Shown here: positions 1 to 12,922 of the stretch, piece after piece
Position numbering within the stretch: position 1 is the first letter of the stretch
Layout: every line of letters starts with the position of its first letter
Assembly (NCBI GenBank): GCA_958450325.1
Contig: OY288243.1
Coordinates: forward strand, 66,634,606 to 66,698,605
From: Agrostemma githago
Taxonomy: Eukaryota > Streptophyta > Magnoliopsida > Caryophyllales > Caryophyllaceae
Direction: 5' to 3'
Length of the DNA: 64,000 nucleotides
Position numbers and translations under genes: made by a program
Notes under the pieces: generated by a model
What the model was told of the DNA's origin: nothing
What the model saw: only the letters and a program-made list of their open reading frames with translations
Databases searched by the model: none

Positions 1-165
1 TACACTACCACGTTGCGAGGTTCGTTCAATTCTGAAAATTGAATTGAGTTCGTTCAATTCAATTCAATTTTCAGAAATTTAATTCAATTTTCGGAAATTC
101 AATTCAATTCGTTCAATTTTCAGAAATTCAATTCAATTCGTTCAATTTTCAGAAATTCGTTTTTG
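1..165. repeat. Degenerate ATTCAATTC repeat tract
   Basis: The first 165 bases are built from short repeats of ATTCAATTC, TTCAATTTTC and AGAAATTC. There is no gene here. The tract lies just upstream of the first transposase exon and is probably part of the 5' leader of the large element, whose left end is outside the window. Confidence 0.6.
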
Positions 166-423
166 ATGAGCATGGATTCCACCGAGCATGAACCTTTTGT
201 TGATGAACATGAAGGTAATGTCGTTATAATTCAATACCTATTCGTTTTTGAATAGGTATTCGGTTTTTGAGCATGGATTCGGTTTTAACTATTGGTTTTT
301 GATTTCCTCCAGAATTCTTTATGATGAATATTGATTTCAACACTGAAAACATGAATCAACTTGAAGGTAATCTCAGAATTTTATAGAGTACATGAATATA
401 TATGTTAGAATAGTTGAATATAT

Positions 424-1190
424 GTGTTGGAGTAATTGGAGTACTTGAGTATATGTGTTAGAATAATTGAATATATGTGTTGGAGTAATTTAGTATATGT
501 GTTGGAGTAATTGTGTATATGTGTTGGAGTAACTGAGTATGTGTGTTGGAGTAACTGAGTATGTGTGTTGGAGTAACTGAGTATGTGTGTTGGAGTAACT
601 GAGTATATGTGTTGGAGTAACGGAGTATTTGTGTTGGAGTAACGGAGTATATGTGTTGGAGTAACCGAGTATATGTGTTGGAGTAACCGAGTATGTGTGT
701 TGGAGTAACCGAGTATGTGTGTTGGAGTAACTGAGTATATGTGTTGGAGTAACTGAGTATTTGTGTTGGAGTAACTGAGTATATATGTTGGAGTAACTGA
801 GTATATGTGTTGGAGTAACCGAGTATATGTGTTGGAGTAACCGAGTATATGTGTTGGAGTAACTGTGTATATGTGTTGGAGTAATTTAGTATGTGTGTTG
901 GAGTAACTGAGTATGTGTGTTGGAGTAACTGAGTATATGTGTTGGAGTAATTTAGTATATGTGTTGGAGTAACTGAGTATATGTGTTGGAGTAACTGAGT
1001 ATATATGTTGGAGTAACTGAGTATGTGTGTTGGAGTAATTTTGTATATGTGTTGGAGTAATTTTGTATATGTGTTGGAGTAACTGAGTATATGTGTTGGA
1101 GTAACTGAGTATATGTGTTGGAGTAACTGAGTATTTGTGTTGGAGTAACTGTGTATATGTGTTGGAATAATTGAATTTGAATATTGGAGT
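424..1190. repeat. 22-bp minisatellite in transposase intron
   Basis: About 33 tandem copies of a 22-bp unit, GTATATGTGTTGGAGTAACT plus GA, with small variation (GTATGTGTG, AATTTAG, ACCGAG). It lies between a donor at 367 and an acceptor at 1207-1208, so it is intronic. Because 22 is not a multiple of 3, the minus strand shows a long open frame with a 22-residue period. That frame is a by-product of the repeat, not a gene. Confidence 0.95.
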
Positions 1191-2486
1191 ACTTGAATAT
1201 GTTTGCAGAAGAAACCCAATCCATTGATAGCAATCATACTCAAGTTAGCAACAATGCTCCCATTATGACAACACCAACTTTTGAAAAAAGCACCAATTCT
1301 CTAAGCTTGACTTACACTCCGGGTGGTAGCGATAGTTGGACAAGGACGGTAGAAGATGAGCTCACACCTAAGATAGGGAGATGTTTCCGAAGTCTTGAGG
1401 AAGGGATTAATTTTTATAAGATGTATTCCCTTAGGTGTGGTTTTGATCCTAGGTTGCATACGCAAGTATGGTTTCGTGGTGGTACAAAAATATATAAGAA
1501 GACTGTAGTGTGTAACTTACAAGGTTTTAAAGAAGATCGAAAAAAGACTACAAAAGTATCTAAAAAGACGGTTTCTGCAGAATCTGCCGTTGAAAAGGTC
1601 TAAGACGAACAATTGTCCAACCCTATTGTGAAAAAGCAAAAAAAGAAAAAAAAAGGAAAAGAAGAGCGATTCTCAGACCAAAACTAGTTCACCACAAAAG
1701 CGAAGGGTTGATCGAGTTGGTTGTAAGGCAAAGATACGGTTAGTAGCTTTTGAAAACGGATTCAAGATTGATCAATTTGTTGAAGCACATAACCATATGC
1801 TTTGCCCGATGAAGGATAGAGAATTCCAAAAGCTTTCAAGAAACCTGACGCTTTATCATAAGCAAACGATTGTTAACAATGCAAAACTGAACATAGGTGC
1901 TACGAAAACATTTAGATTGATGAGCGTCAATGCAAATGGGTATGAAAATGTTGGAGCATCTCTTATAGATTTTAAGAACTTTCTAAAAGACATCAAACTC
2001 TACATTGGTGACCGCGATGCGGATTTGTTCATTGACTATCTTGAAACCCAGAAGAAAACCGATGATAGCTTCTACTTTGCTTACCATGCCGATGAAGACA
2101 ATCATTTCTCCAGAGCATTTTGGGCAGATGGCCAGGCAAGGATGAATTACTTTACGTTCGGAGACGTTGTAACTTACGACGCCACTTATGGTACCAACAA
2201 GTATTTTATGGTGTTTACTCCTTTCACAGGGGTAAACCATCACAAAAAGTCCGTGACTTTTGCCTCTGCGTTGCTTGCACATGAGGATGAAGTGTCTTTC
2301 AAATGGGTGTTTGAGAAGTTCCTTGATTGCATGGGTAATAAAAAACCTCATTGTTTTATCACGGATCAAGACCCTGGAATGAAGGGTGCCATAGCTCAGG
2401 TTTTCAAGACGGCGATACATCGTTTATGCAGTTGGCATATCATGGAAAAACTGACAAGTAAAGTTGATTCATCAATTTGCAGGTAC

Positions 2487-3075
2487 ATTATTTTTTGGAA
2501 TAACTGAACATGAGCATTAGAGTAACTAATAATTGAATATATTTGTTGAATAGTTGAATATGTGTGTTGGAGTAACTGAGTAAATATGTTGGAGTAATTT
2601 CATATATGTGTTGGAGTAACTGTGTATATGTGTTGGAGTAACTGTGTATATGTGTTGGAGTAACTGAGTATATGTGTTGGAGTAACTGTGTATATGTGTT
2701 GGAGTAACTGAGTATATGTGTTGGAGTAACTGTGTATATGTGTTGGAGTAACTGAGTATTTGTGTTGGAGTAACTGTGTATTTGTGTTGGAGTAACTGGG
2801 TATATATGTTGGAGTAACTGAGTATATGTGTTGGAGTAACTGAGTATATGTGTTGGAGTAACTGAGTATTTGTGTTGGAGTAATGATTGCATGGGTAACT
2901 CTTGAAAAGCATATATGTGTTGGAGTAACTATCTTCCAATAGAATCAGATTGGAATAACTCTTGAACAGCATTGGAATAACTCTTGAAAAGCATTGGAGT
3001 AACTCTTAAAAAGCATTGGAGTAACTCTTAAAAAGCATTGGAATAACTGAATAAATGAAGTAGAGTAACTGAATA
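2487..3075. repeat. Second block of the same 22-bp minisatellite, in the next intron
   Basis: The same TGTGTTGGAGTAACTGAGTA unit occupies the intron between the donor at 2483 and the acceptor at 3106-3107. Towards its 3' end it decays into looser units (TTGGAATAACTCTTGAAAAGC). Two separate introns of one gene therefore carry the same array. Confidence 0.93.
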
Positions 3076-4464
3076 ATAGAGTGACTGTGATTCTTGAATT
3101 ACTGCAGGGAAACAGAGTTCGTGAATCAAATTAATGCTGCGGTGTGGGATATACATCTAGCCTCTTGAGTTTGAAGAGAAATGGAGTAAAATCATTACTG
3201 AATACAAGTTGGAGGGGAACACTTGGCTAAGCACCATGTATAGCGTCAGGGAGCAATGGATACCTGCCTACCATAGAAGCATTCCATTAGGTTGCTTGTT
3301 GAGAACAACCCAGTGATCGGAAAGTGAAAATAGTTACTTTAAGAGATTTGAAGGAATACATGGAACACTTGTGGACTTTTTGGTTGAGGTTCCAAAGTGC
3401 AATGGATCAACAAAGATACAATCAAAAGTGTCTTGACAGAGAGAGTGACAGTTCATTGCCTCAAACTTTGACTCCTTTAAAGGTGGAGACTCATGCAACT
3501 AAAGTCTACACGCACACTATTTTTTATGAGTTCCAACGGGAGGTAACTGAATCCATTTGTTCTTGTGGTATTAACAATATCACGAAGATTGAGAACGTTT
3601 TGCATGCTGACATCGAAGATATTGCTAGGCATAAGATCGTCCAAGTTGTGTACAATACTGAAACAAAAGATGCAACATATTCATGCAAGTTATTTGAAAT
3701 GAAAGGGTTGCTTTGTAGACATGTCATTTCGGTTTTGTCTGGACGAGTGGAGACTATTCCTGAGCAGTACATACTACCAAGGTGGACGAAAAATGCTTAC
3801 CGAAGACCGCTTTATGATGTAAATGGCATCCTAATTCAGGATTTCACCGCCATTGATATGAGCAAAGTGGAGATGTCAACAATTTGGTCTGAGTTTTATT
3901 CCACCATTGGTGTTCTTACCTCAATGCCTGTCGAGACGATAATGGAACTGTCGAAGTTGTTGAAGCAATTCAGGGAAAATTTGCTTCCGAAGGGGCAACC
4001 TACGAACAAGGAAAAGGAAATCGAGATGTTGTTAGGTTGTAGTTCCTCATCAGAAATTAAAATTTTGCCTCCAAAGCATTCAAAGAATAAGGGGACGGGA
4101 AAAAGGCTGCTATCAAACAGAAATCAAAGCATTGTGAATGCTAAAAAACGAAAAAGGTTATGTGCAAACTGCAAACAAATGGCAAATCATGATAAACGAA
4201 ACTGTCCAAATCCATTTGTTGAACATGTGGATCACGATGCTGAAGTGGACATAGAAGATGACACAGAAGATGACACAGAAGACAGAGAAGAAGAAGGAGA
4301 AGCATAGGAAGAAGAAAGAGCAACAGGTATGTATTGGAGTTAATGTGTTTGGACTAATTAACATTAATATTGGAGTACTTGAGGATAAATATAATATATA
4401 TTTATGTGTGTGTAGGACCCCCTCGGAAATCTTTACGACTCAGTCAAAAGGATGGGACTACATG

Positions 4465-5177
4465 ATGTTGGAAGTCATTCATACAAGTATACAACATGAT
4501 AGTTCGTGTAATAATTTTTGGATAGATGTTGGAGTAACCATCAAAACATGTTGGAGTAACTGCATACTTGGTGTTATCTCTTGGAATACTTGATGTTATA
4601 AAAGTTGGAACATTTGGTGTTATGTCTTGAAATACTTGGTGTTATGGTTTGGAATAACTGCTTGTAAGCATTGGAATAACAACGACAACAATAGAATACT
4701 TGGTGTTATCTCTTGGAATACTTCATGTTATCCCTTGGAATACTTGGTATTATGCCTGGAATAACTGCTTTTAAGCATTACAATAATTTTGATGGTATTA
4801 ACTGCTTTTAAGCATTATAATCACTGAAGTTCCTCAAAAACGAAATCTTAGTACTACCACCTTCAGATCTCCGCCAAAGACGGTGCCGCACTCCATACTT
4901 ACGATGCTGTTGTTTATGAGAGGATTTGGGATAATTACATTAATCTCACTTCATTAATTAATTACAACCATTATAATGTATGCTTCATGCATGCTGATAT
5001 GCTATGCAATGCAGAAATCTTAGTACTCCAATATTAATGTTGAACAGAAATCAAAGAATAACTAGTTCAGCAGTAAGAATAACTAGTTCTAATCATTAGA
5101 ATAACTACATCTAAGCATTAGAATAACTACGACATTTCAATCTACTCACAATTCAATCTATGGCTTCTCCATGTTAT
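4465..5177. other. Convergent 3' intergenic stretch
   Basis: This lies between the transposase 3' end (+) and the Ulp1-type gene stop (-). It holds dispersed, non-tandem copies of GGAATAACTGCTTTTAAGC, TTGGAATACTTGGTGTTAT and ATTAGAATAACTA, which are relatives of the intronic motif. No coding sequence was seen. Confidence 0.6.
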
Positions 5178-8100
5178 CTAACGTTTCCGTGCCGCCACTG
5201 GTCTCAATGTTCCAACACGGTGATCAGCACGTATTCTCGAAACAGCCTTGAGGATGTTCTCCTTATCATCACAAAAATCTTTGACTCTAGTCTTCAAAGC
5301 TGTTATTTCCTCATTCGCATCAGAAAAGATCAAGATTCCAGCCATTTCAATCGACAAGGAAATCCTGTCTGCTCTTTTGTCGATATATAATGGAGAATAA
5401 ACTCCATCGTAGTACAATGTGTGCAACATAAGGAAAAATCCAGATTCATTTTTGTTGATTTGCGTAACATTACTCCATTTGAAATTTTTGACGATGATTT
5501 CAAACTTGACTATATCATCAGCCCCACGTATCTTGTTGTGTTCGAAGTAGTCAGATAAGCTACCCACCTTTGAAAAAAAAGGAAAGAAAAAAAAAGTATA
5601 ATCATTCAATACAAAAAAAAAGTATAATCATTCAATACAATTAACCATTCACGAAAAAGAATACTAACCACAAGCTTTGCTAACTCGAAGAAACTTGATT
5701 TATGCCAATTTTCATGTATCAGGTTGTCCAAAACTTCAACCTGTCTTGTTTTAAAATTGACACACACACAAAAAAAGTGCTCTTCAAGATATAGTGGGAT
5801 GAAAACCAATTCCGCACCCACCATGCACCCTCTAGGATTGTTTGTGATGAATTCATCCCACAAACGCATTAATTTGTCAATGCGGGGCTCCGTTTGTGAG
5901 TCTTCATTTTCATCCTCAAGCATACTCAAGAGTAGATCCTTTTTCATAAGAGTATCAAAAGTATTCATGAGATTCATAAGAGGGTCATGGATGGAATAAC
6001 TCTATATATGGCTGCCAACATCAAACGATAATATTCATAGGAATAACTGCTTAAAAAATTGGAATAGAACACGGTTTATTTGTTAGTTCGCTTCTAAATC
6101 TACTGGCAGCCAACATCGAAATGACGGAATAACATGGAATAACATACGTACCATGTGCCTAATCCCAAAAAACATCATGGTTGGTGATGTTTTTTGTATG
6201 TTTTCCATGTAGTTTAGAGCAATTGACCAACACTCGATGATGGACCAATCGGTCTTCACATCGTGGCGGATTGACCAAAGGTCTTCTCTTGTAGCGCTCA
6301 CATTTTCGGACCGAAAAACAACCTCACTAAGCATACAAAAAAAGACATCATTAGACAACATGCACAAAATCCATTATTAGAATAGCTTATGTAATGCCTT
6401 GGAATAACTACTGTAATGCCTTGGAATAACTACTGCAATGCCTTGGAATAACTACTTCAATGAATTGGAGTAACTGAGGTAAAACGTTGGAATAACTACT
6501 GTAATGCCTTGGAATAACTACTGCAATGCCTTGGAATAACTACTGCAATGAATTGGAGTAACTGAGGTAAAACGTTGGAATAACTACTTTAATGCCTTGG
6601 AATAACTACTTTAATGAATTGGAGTAACTGACAAGTTATAAAAACACAATTATAAAAAATGCATCACAACTTATACCTTTTCTCATATGTGTAATCTTCT
6701 AAAAAACAGTAGTCAAGTAGTTCTTTTTTTAGTTTTGGCAATGATGAAGTATGCGCTTCAGCTCCTCTGAAAAGTGATGAGACAAATACCATCTTACCAT
6801 CACTCTCACCCAAATCTAACGTACACCCAAAACCGTCTCCAATTTGAATATCAACAGGTTTGCGAGCACTTGGAGATGCAGCTGTTGAAGACTTCCCCTT
6901 CTGTTCTATTTTTTTGCGCGATTTTGATAAGGTCGTCAACAATATTTTTTTGTTCTTACTGAAGGGGGTGATTGACTTATGCAGAATATCATCCCGAATC
7001 TGGTTATCATCGGCTAAAAACAGGGCTGCAGCAATCTCTGCTCGGTATCTAATTCTTGATTTCATGTCTCCCAAAGATGAATTAAATACACATCCATGAT
7101 ATAAGAGCATATGAATCATCAAGTATACACCACAATCTAAATCTCCCTGAAAAGATTCTTTCCAAGGTAAAGGGACTACCCATTTGAAATCTTTCACTTT
7201 TTCTCCAATGGATAAACCCTTGCTGCTTAGAAAAGAACCATATAACATTGCCTGATAGAAAACGTAATTTAGTTAGTATCCATTTAATGTATTACTGAAT
7301 AATGAAATATATATTAAAAAAATGTTATAGCAAATACTTACAGCATATTTAGAAAGCAGTTCAAAGTATGGACCAAGATTAGTGTCCCAGTAAGATGTCA
7401 GGTTATCAAGATAATCCATTGTTTTGTTCTTGAAATTGATTACAACACATATAAAGTGCTCTCGAAAATGGATTGGAATGAAAACCTACGGAAGACAACA
7501 CAATAATTCAGTTATTCACGTTCAGCTATTCCAATATTAGACATCAGTTACTCTATGTTCATGTTCGGTTATTCCAACATATGTGTTCTTTTGGTTGAAC
7601 ATATATAATAACTGAATGCAGAGTAAAAAAAGATGTTTACCAGATCAGAATCAAGCTTTACTGGATGATTAATAATCTCAATGTAGGTAGACCATGCTGT
7701 GAAGATTTGGGCCTGATAATTTTCTTGATTGCCGCTAATCTTGCCCTCTAAAGCGTACTTTATTAATGTGGGCTACACAAAGAGAATCAAAAGTTATACT
7801 CTAAATATGATTCATAACACAAAATAACTTCACCAAAAAGGTTTGTGTGCACTTACAGAATGGCCAACCCCTAAAAATAGTCTTGATGAAGAGCTTCCAT
7901 TTGCCTTGATCATCATACGATTGAGAAGGAGGGACCAACAATCCACCACATTTGTAAATATCATTTTGTCAACTTGCAATGACTGAAAGTCATCTCTCGC
8001 CAGAAGGTTTATATGGGAGAATTCAACCAAAGCCTCCCTGAGATTTCAATAAAATAATTTAGTTGTATACAATAGTAAAATATACAACCAACTGAAAAAA

Positions 8101-10777
8101 AAGGTAAAAGGAAATTGATACTTACGATTGAGAATATTTATAGTCATCGAGGAAAATGTAATCAACAACATTTTTCCTCAAACTGTGAAGGCCTTTCAAT
8201 AACTTGTAATTCTCAATCATGTACTTAGACACAACTGTTGCGTCTTTTTCAACTGGCCCACAGTCTATACTGCAACCAAGATCTTGAGGAACAACACCCA
8301 CACAATCATGTAAATAATACACAGGATCACTGTTGGAATCAACATTCCTGCCAAGCTCCTCATCAACATTCCTCAAATCCCCATAATCATTTCCAGGCTC
8401 CTCATCGACATTCCCTGAATCCCCATAATCATTTTCAGGCTCCTCATCAACTTTGCTTTTCTCTCTTGTCATCTCTTTGACATAATCTTCGTAGGTTGGA
8501 AGATTGTCTTTCACTTGATGCATTTTTAAAGCATGCTCAGTGATGAAATCGATGTAGTCAAAGAATTTACTCTCCTTCCAAAATTCTGGAGTTGATGAAA
8601 GGCTCACTTCTGTCGGTAAACCCTCTGACGAGCTTGGAAAACCCTCTGATCTCATCAGTTCACTCCGACGAGCATGTCTCTTATAAAAGAGATCAACATC
8701 TTGTTGCATGATCAGCCAATGTGCATGCAAGTTCTGAAAAATAAAAGAAAAAATATCAGTAGCATACACAAATCCATTATTAGAATAGCTTATGTAATGC
8801 CTTGGAATAACTACTTTAATGAATTGGAGTAACTAATGTAATGCCTTGGAATAACTACTTTAATGCCTTGGAATAACTACTTTAATGTCTTGGAATAACT
8901 ACTGCAATGTCTTGGAATAACTACTGCAATGCCTTGGAATAACTACTGTAATGAATTGGAGTAACTGAGGTAAAACGTTGGAATAACTACTTTAATGCCT
9001 TGGAATAACTACTGCAATCTCTTGGAATAAATACTGCAATGCCTTGGAATAACTACTTCAATGAATTGGAGTAATTGAGGTAAAACGTTGGAATAACTAC
9101 TTTAATGCCTTGGAATAACTACTTTAATGCATTGAAATAACTACTGCAATGTCTTGGAATAACTACTGCAATGCCTTAGAATAACTACTTCAATGAATTG
9201 GGGTAACTGAGGTAAAACGTTGGAATAACTACTTTAATGCCTTGGAATAACTACTGTAATGCCTTGGAATAACTAATGAATTGGAGTAACTAATGTTTGA
9301 ATAACTACTGTAATGCCTTAGACACTTACATCTTTTGCCCTAGCTCGAATTTGTTCATCGGTTTCAAATCCAGCTGGCAACTCCAAATATGTCTTTCCCG
9401 GTTGAGGTTCACTCACAACCTCCGTTAATATGTCATTGTTGTTGTTTGTTGTGGCCCCCGGAGTCACCGGAGGATCTGTTAACCACACAAATAAAAAACA
9501 CATGTTAAATATTGTAGACAAATTAGAAAAAAAATGGAAAAACATTAATAGAATAATTCTACCATTCTTACTGGTTGACTGCTTGCAAATAGGGTAAACA
9601 CCCTCGATTAAGTTACCGGTTCCTAGCCGACCGGTGCTAAGTTCCGCCCTTGCCCTCTTCTCTAAACTCTTGTTTAACCAATGCTTGATCAGTGGTATAT
9701 CCCTTGGGGCAGCCTCTCCACGGAACTCTACTCGATGAAAATATGAAAGTAACAAGACAAGTATACAGCCCCGTAAATTCTTGCCCTTTCCGGACCTAAC
9801 TAAACTCACTCCCTCGACTAGCTGCTGGAAAATATATGAGCACCAATCGTACTCACATATCACCATTTTTAGAAGGGAGAAATCAACGGTGTGGTTTGAC
9901 GTTGGTGCAAGAAAGGATGACATAGCATACAAGACAAACATACGCTTGAATTGATCTCGATCTCCACCTTTATCTTTGGGATCAAGCATAGATTCAGTCA
10001 GTTGGTTCAGCTTGATACAATCCTTGTTGTTGTTTATGCCAAAATCTTCCCTCCATTTGCGCTTCAACGTGTCTTGAGTTGATAAGATGCCAGGCCCAGT
10101 TGGCACTAATTCGACTTCATGGCCACCCCTTGGCAACCCAAAGACGTCATAGACATCATCTTTTGTGAGGAAAAATCTGATACCTGAAGCCTCAAACATG
10201 TGACCAGCAGCGTTGAACTGTCTCACCAAAGATGGCACTATGTCTAATGGGAGTACGGAAACCTTTAGATCGAGTAACCCCCCAAACCCAATCTCACGAA
10301 CATCGGCCAACTGACGTTGGTCAAGTTTACTTATCAGCTCCACAAGACCATGAGGGCGACACTTTACAATCATTGACTGCGGCCTGCAAACATCAGACCA
10401 CGTTAGACAACATAACTATTTTACTGAATTGGAATAGATATACTAAAACGTTGGAGTAACTGAGGTTGGAATAGCTACATTTACACCTTGGAATAACTAC
10501 AGTAATACCTTGGAGTAACTAACATCGGCTAACACATAATTACAGTAATGCTTTGAAATAAGAAACAAAAAAAATAAAAAACTTACAATTGTGGTGGTTT
10601 TGCTAATGCCCCACCATCTGTTTTGACTGTGACGGATGCTTTCGACCGTTTCTTGGAAGGCTTTCCGGTGGCCTCATCTTTTGTTCCTATGAGACGCTTC
10701 TTTTTGTTTTTAGAAATGAAGTCAGCAAGGACATCTTTATCCATGAGAATATGTTCCTTACTCTTTTGTGATGCCAT
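5178..10777 (-). CDS. Ulp1-family protease-like gene with tandem modules, second module C-to-S
   Basis: I predict 11 coding exons: 10777-10587, 10383-9572, 9475-9330, 8733-8126, 8037-7857, 7772-7641, 7485-7342, 7251-6677, 6326-6152, 6001-5669 and 5567-5178. All have GT..AG borders and compatible phases, with no internal stop (about 1228 codons). Residues are approximate. 1-64 are Lys-rich. 65-330 form the N-terminal domain often fused to plant Ulp1 domains (IGFGGLLDLKV, LTKDDVYDVFGLPRGG). 384-585 include acidic repeats (VDEEPENDYGD). Module 1 has His700, Asp717, Gln773 and Cys778 (SFQGDLDCGVYLMIH). Module 2 has His1063, Asp1080 and Gln1135, but Ser1141 where Cys is expected (QINKNESGFFLML). 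His-Asp and Asp-Cys/Ser spacings (17 and 61) are identical in both modules. The exon layout is also duplicated, except that module 2 lacks the intron before the His exon. Ulp1 proteases process or remove SUMO-type modifiers. Module 1 could be active; module 2 looks like a pseudo-enzyme. The start was chosen as the first ATG of exon 1. Confidence 0.85.
6380..6640. repeat. GGAATAACTACT motif array in Ulp1-gene intron
   Basis: About 13 units of roughly 22 bp (AATGCCTTGGAATAACTACT, alternating with AATTGGAGTAACTGAGGTAA) fill the intron between the exons ending at 6677 and starting at 6326 on the minus strand. The core GGAATAACT/GGAGTAACT is the same as in the transposase introns. Confidence 0.9.
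8770..9320. repeat. Larger GGAATAACTACT motif array in Ulp1-gene intron
   Basis: About 25 units of the same AATGCCTTGGAATAACTACT type fill the intron between the exon ending at 9330 and the exon starting at 8733 (- strand). Higher-order order is visible: runs of GGAATAACT units are punctuated by AATTGGAGTAACTGAGGTAA. Confidence 0.9.
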
Positions 10778-12922
10778 AGAAAGTGGTCCAATCTTAACCA
10801 AAAACCAGGAAGGTAAAACTCAATCATCTCAAATTAACATACATAAAGTGATAATACAGTAAAAGTGTGACAAATAAGGAATGCGATTAACACTAAATAT
10901 TGGTGTCACTTATCATGTGTATACGATTATATCCACAACATTTATAGTACAGTGCCTAAATTTCCAGAGATTCAACGCATTACACAAGTCACAAGTGTAC
11001 CTAGTCAAGAAGGAGATACGTTTACAGTGGCTAAATTTTCAAATATTCAACACAAATGTCTAATCAAGAAGGAGATGATGTGATTACGATTACCTACGCT
11101 ACAACAAGACGTAGAATATTCAGTTTCACAATATAAAGTGATAATACAGTAAAAGTGTGACAAATAAGGAATGCACAAGTAACTTCTGCAATGCTCAACC
11201 TGATGCGACATAGATACACATACACCAAACATGGCCAGTAAGTCAGTAAGGCACTAAGACAGTAACCTTAGCATTCAAATGTGTTTAGCATTACAACTTG
11301 GGATGAATCTTGAAAAAAACAAATACCAGTATACATTTATCTTTGTTCTATACACTCAATTCAATACATGAACTGCTAATTACAAAAACCGCAAAGCACA
11401 AACAATTCTCATGAAAAATGCACCTAACTACTATCAGTAATTGTGGAAACTACAGCCGGCAATAACTTCATTTGATTTGAACACCCAATGCAAACTCTGA
11501 ATACTCTAATAACATAACCCGGTTAGCCACACTATGAATCCTACATCCAACTCCCTTTTTCAAATCAGTTTATCGAATCGCTCAGATCATTGAAATCATA
11601 ACCTTCACTTCGTTAACAGAGGCATGAATAGGGCACAGAATACCAAACAAACTAAAGTGAAACACCGATACATAATACTATTATTATTCTTATTATTTTT
11701 ATGTATAAAATATCGAGCTCTTTATATCAAAACTAAAGATTTATATTGCTTGAATATTTCCCATCTCGACTTTAGCCAATCTTTCCTCGACAAAGTTCGA
11801 GGATGTCAACAGCATGAGCATTCTCTCCAGATCAAATTTTAACCCGAATGCTTCTTTTAACTTCAGATGAGGTAATCAGAAAAACACAACAGAAAAATTT
11901 AGCAAGACGACATAAACAAAACAACAGCCAGCCTCAAGTTTACACAGACCGATATTTCATCATCAAACAAAATTACACAAATTACTCCAAAAGTAACAAA
12001 TCTTTCAACACAATGGTGATATTATAAGCTCCTAATTGCTTCATCCAAACCGATCGGGGAAAAACTCAGGTGTTGCCTGTACAATGGACTTACCATCATC
12101 GAATCTTTATAACCAACAATCACAGTCATCTTTATAAGCAATTAAGACAAAATTAGAAAATTAGAAACAAAATAAACATAATGCAGTACATTTTGAACGA
12201 AATAAACATATAACTAGTTGAAGATACCAAAATTGGGCAAAAAACAGAGTGAAGTAATTGAAGAAATTAGGGCGGAATGATGAAGATGATGATGACTGTT
12301 ATCAAACCCTAACAGAGGCGAAATGTAACATCTACACAGTAATAGAATCAAATCCACAAAAATCAAGCAGAAATAATGATGAAACGTGATTTAGGACAAA
12401 CAAAACACAAACGAGAAGTCGGAAATTAAACTCGTCATTCGTCAAGTCGGAAACAGTGCGAACTTTTATACCTGAATCAGTGAGAAATTAAACTCCTACT
12501 CAGGAATTGTTGAGGTAAAGCTTGAAGCAACTGAAATGGATGAAATTAGGGCTGAAATTGACGAAAATCACCTGAAAAATTAGCAAAAATCAGCAAACTG
12601 AACCTGATGAAATTAGAACTATGATGATGATGAGAGGATTAGAAGGAATCGCGGTAGAATGACCTGAAGAAATTGAACTCAGGAATCGCGGTATGATGAT
12701 GGTGGAGATGAAAGGTCGTTTGTTGCTTGAAGAAGACGGAATGAAGACGGAATGAAGACAAAATTTGAAAATGAAGAGAGGAGAGAGAAAGAGAGGTGAA
12801 ATGTGGAGGGTTTTGTTGGGGTTTGTGAGATCTAATCTAAGCCGTTGATCAAGATTAAGATCAACGGTCTAGATTGTTAGAGTGTTTACACCAAATTGGT
12901 GTGTTTACACCAGATCCTGATT

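Larger units (their letters stand above)
166..4464 (+). pseudogene. FAR1/FHY3-type MULE transposase, broken
   Basis: Reconstructed exons are about 166-214, 311-366, 1209-2482, 3108-4326 and 4415-4464, with GT..AG borders. The order of parts is family-like. A FAR1 DNA-binding region comes first (FRSLEEGINFYKMYSLRCGF near 1390-1450, then VGCKAKIRL and EAHNH near 1710-1795). The MULE DDE transposase core follows (DATYGTNKY near 2180, FITDQDPGMKG near 2355). A SWIM-like zinc finger (CKLFEMKGLLCRHV near 3680-3730) and a zinc knuckle (CANCKQMANHDKRNC near 4160-4205) come next, then an acidic tail. In the SWIM finger the usual first Cys of CxC reads Tyr. Damage: in-frame TAA at 1601; a frameshift in the A-rich run at 1631-1660; further frame breaks near 3165, at the TGA near 3312 and in the T run near 3388; and TAG at 4305 before the predicted last splice. 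The role was excision and integration of the element. The gene is now non-functional. Introns 2 and 3 are filled by the 22-bp minisatellite. Confidence 0.85.

Noticed and set aside
458..1243. Long minus-strand frame of 261 codons with a 22-residue period
   Set aside because: It is the translation of the 22-bp minisatellite, which is open in several frames. It lies in a transposase intron, with no independent start context or domain.
1983..2420. 145-codon minus-strand frame inside the transposase core
   Set aside because: Antisense shadow of the transposase coding region, with no domain.
2488..2972. Two overlapping minus-strand frames rich in SNTYTQLLQ
   Set aside because: Same minisatellite artefact in the next intron. 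Two overlapping frames give the same peptide, as expected for a repeat whose length is not a multiple of 3.
6380..9320. Possible CRISPR-like arrays of about 22-bp repeats
   Set aside because: Units are head to tail with no unique spacers, lie in introns of a plant transposon gene and vary in sequence. There are no cas genes.
10881..11842. Small frames in the leader of the Ulp1-type gene
   Set aside because: Short, on either strand, without domains or conservation in the related fragment at 55985.
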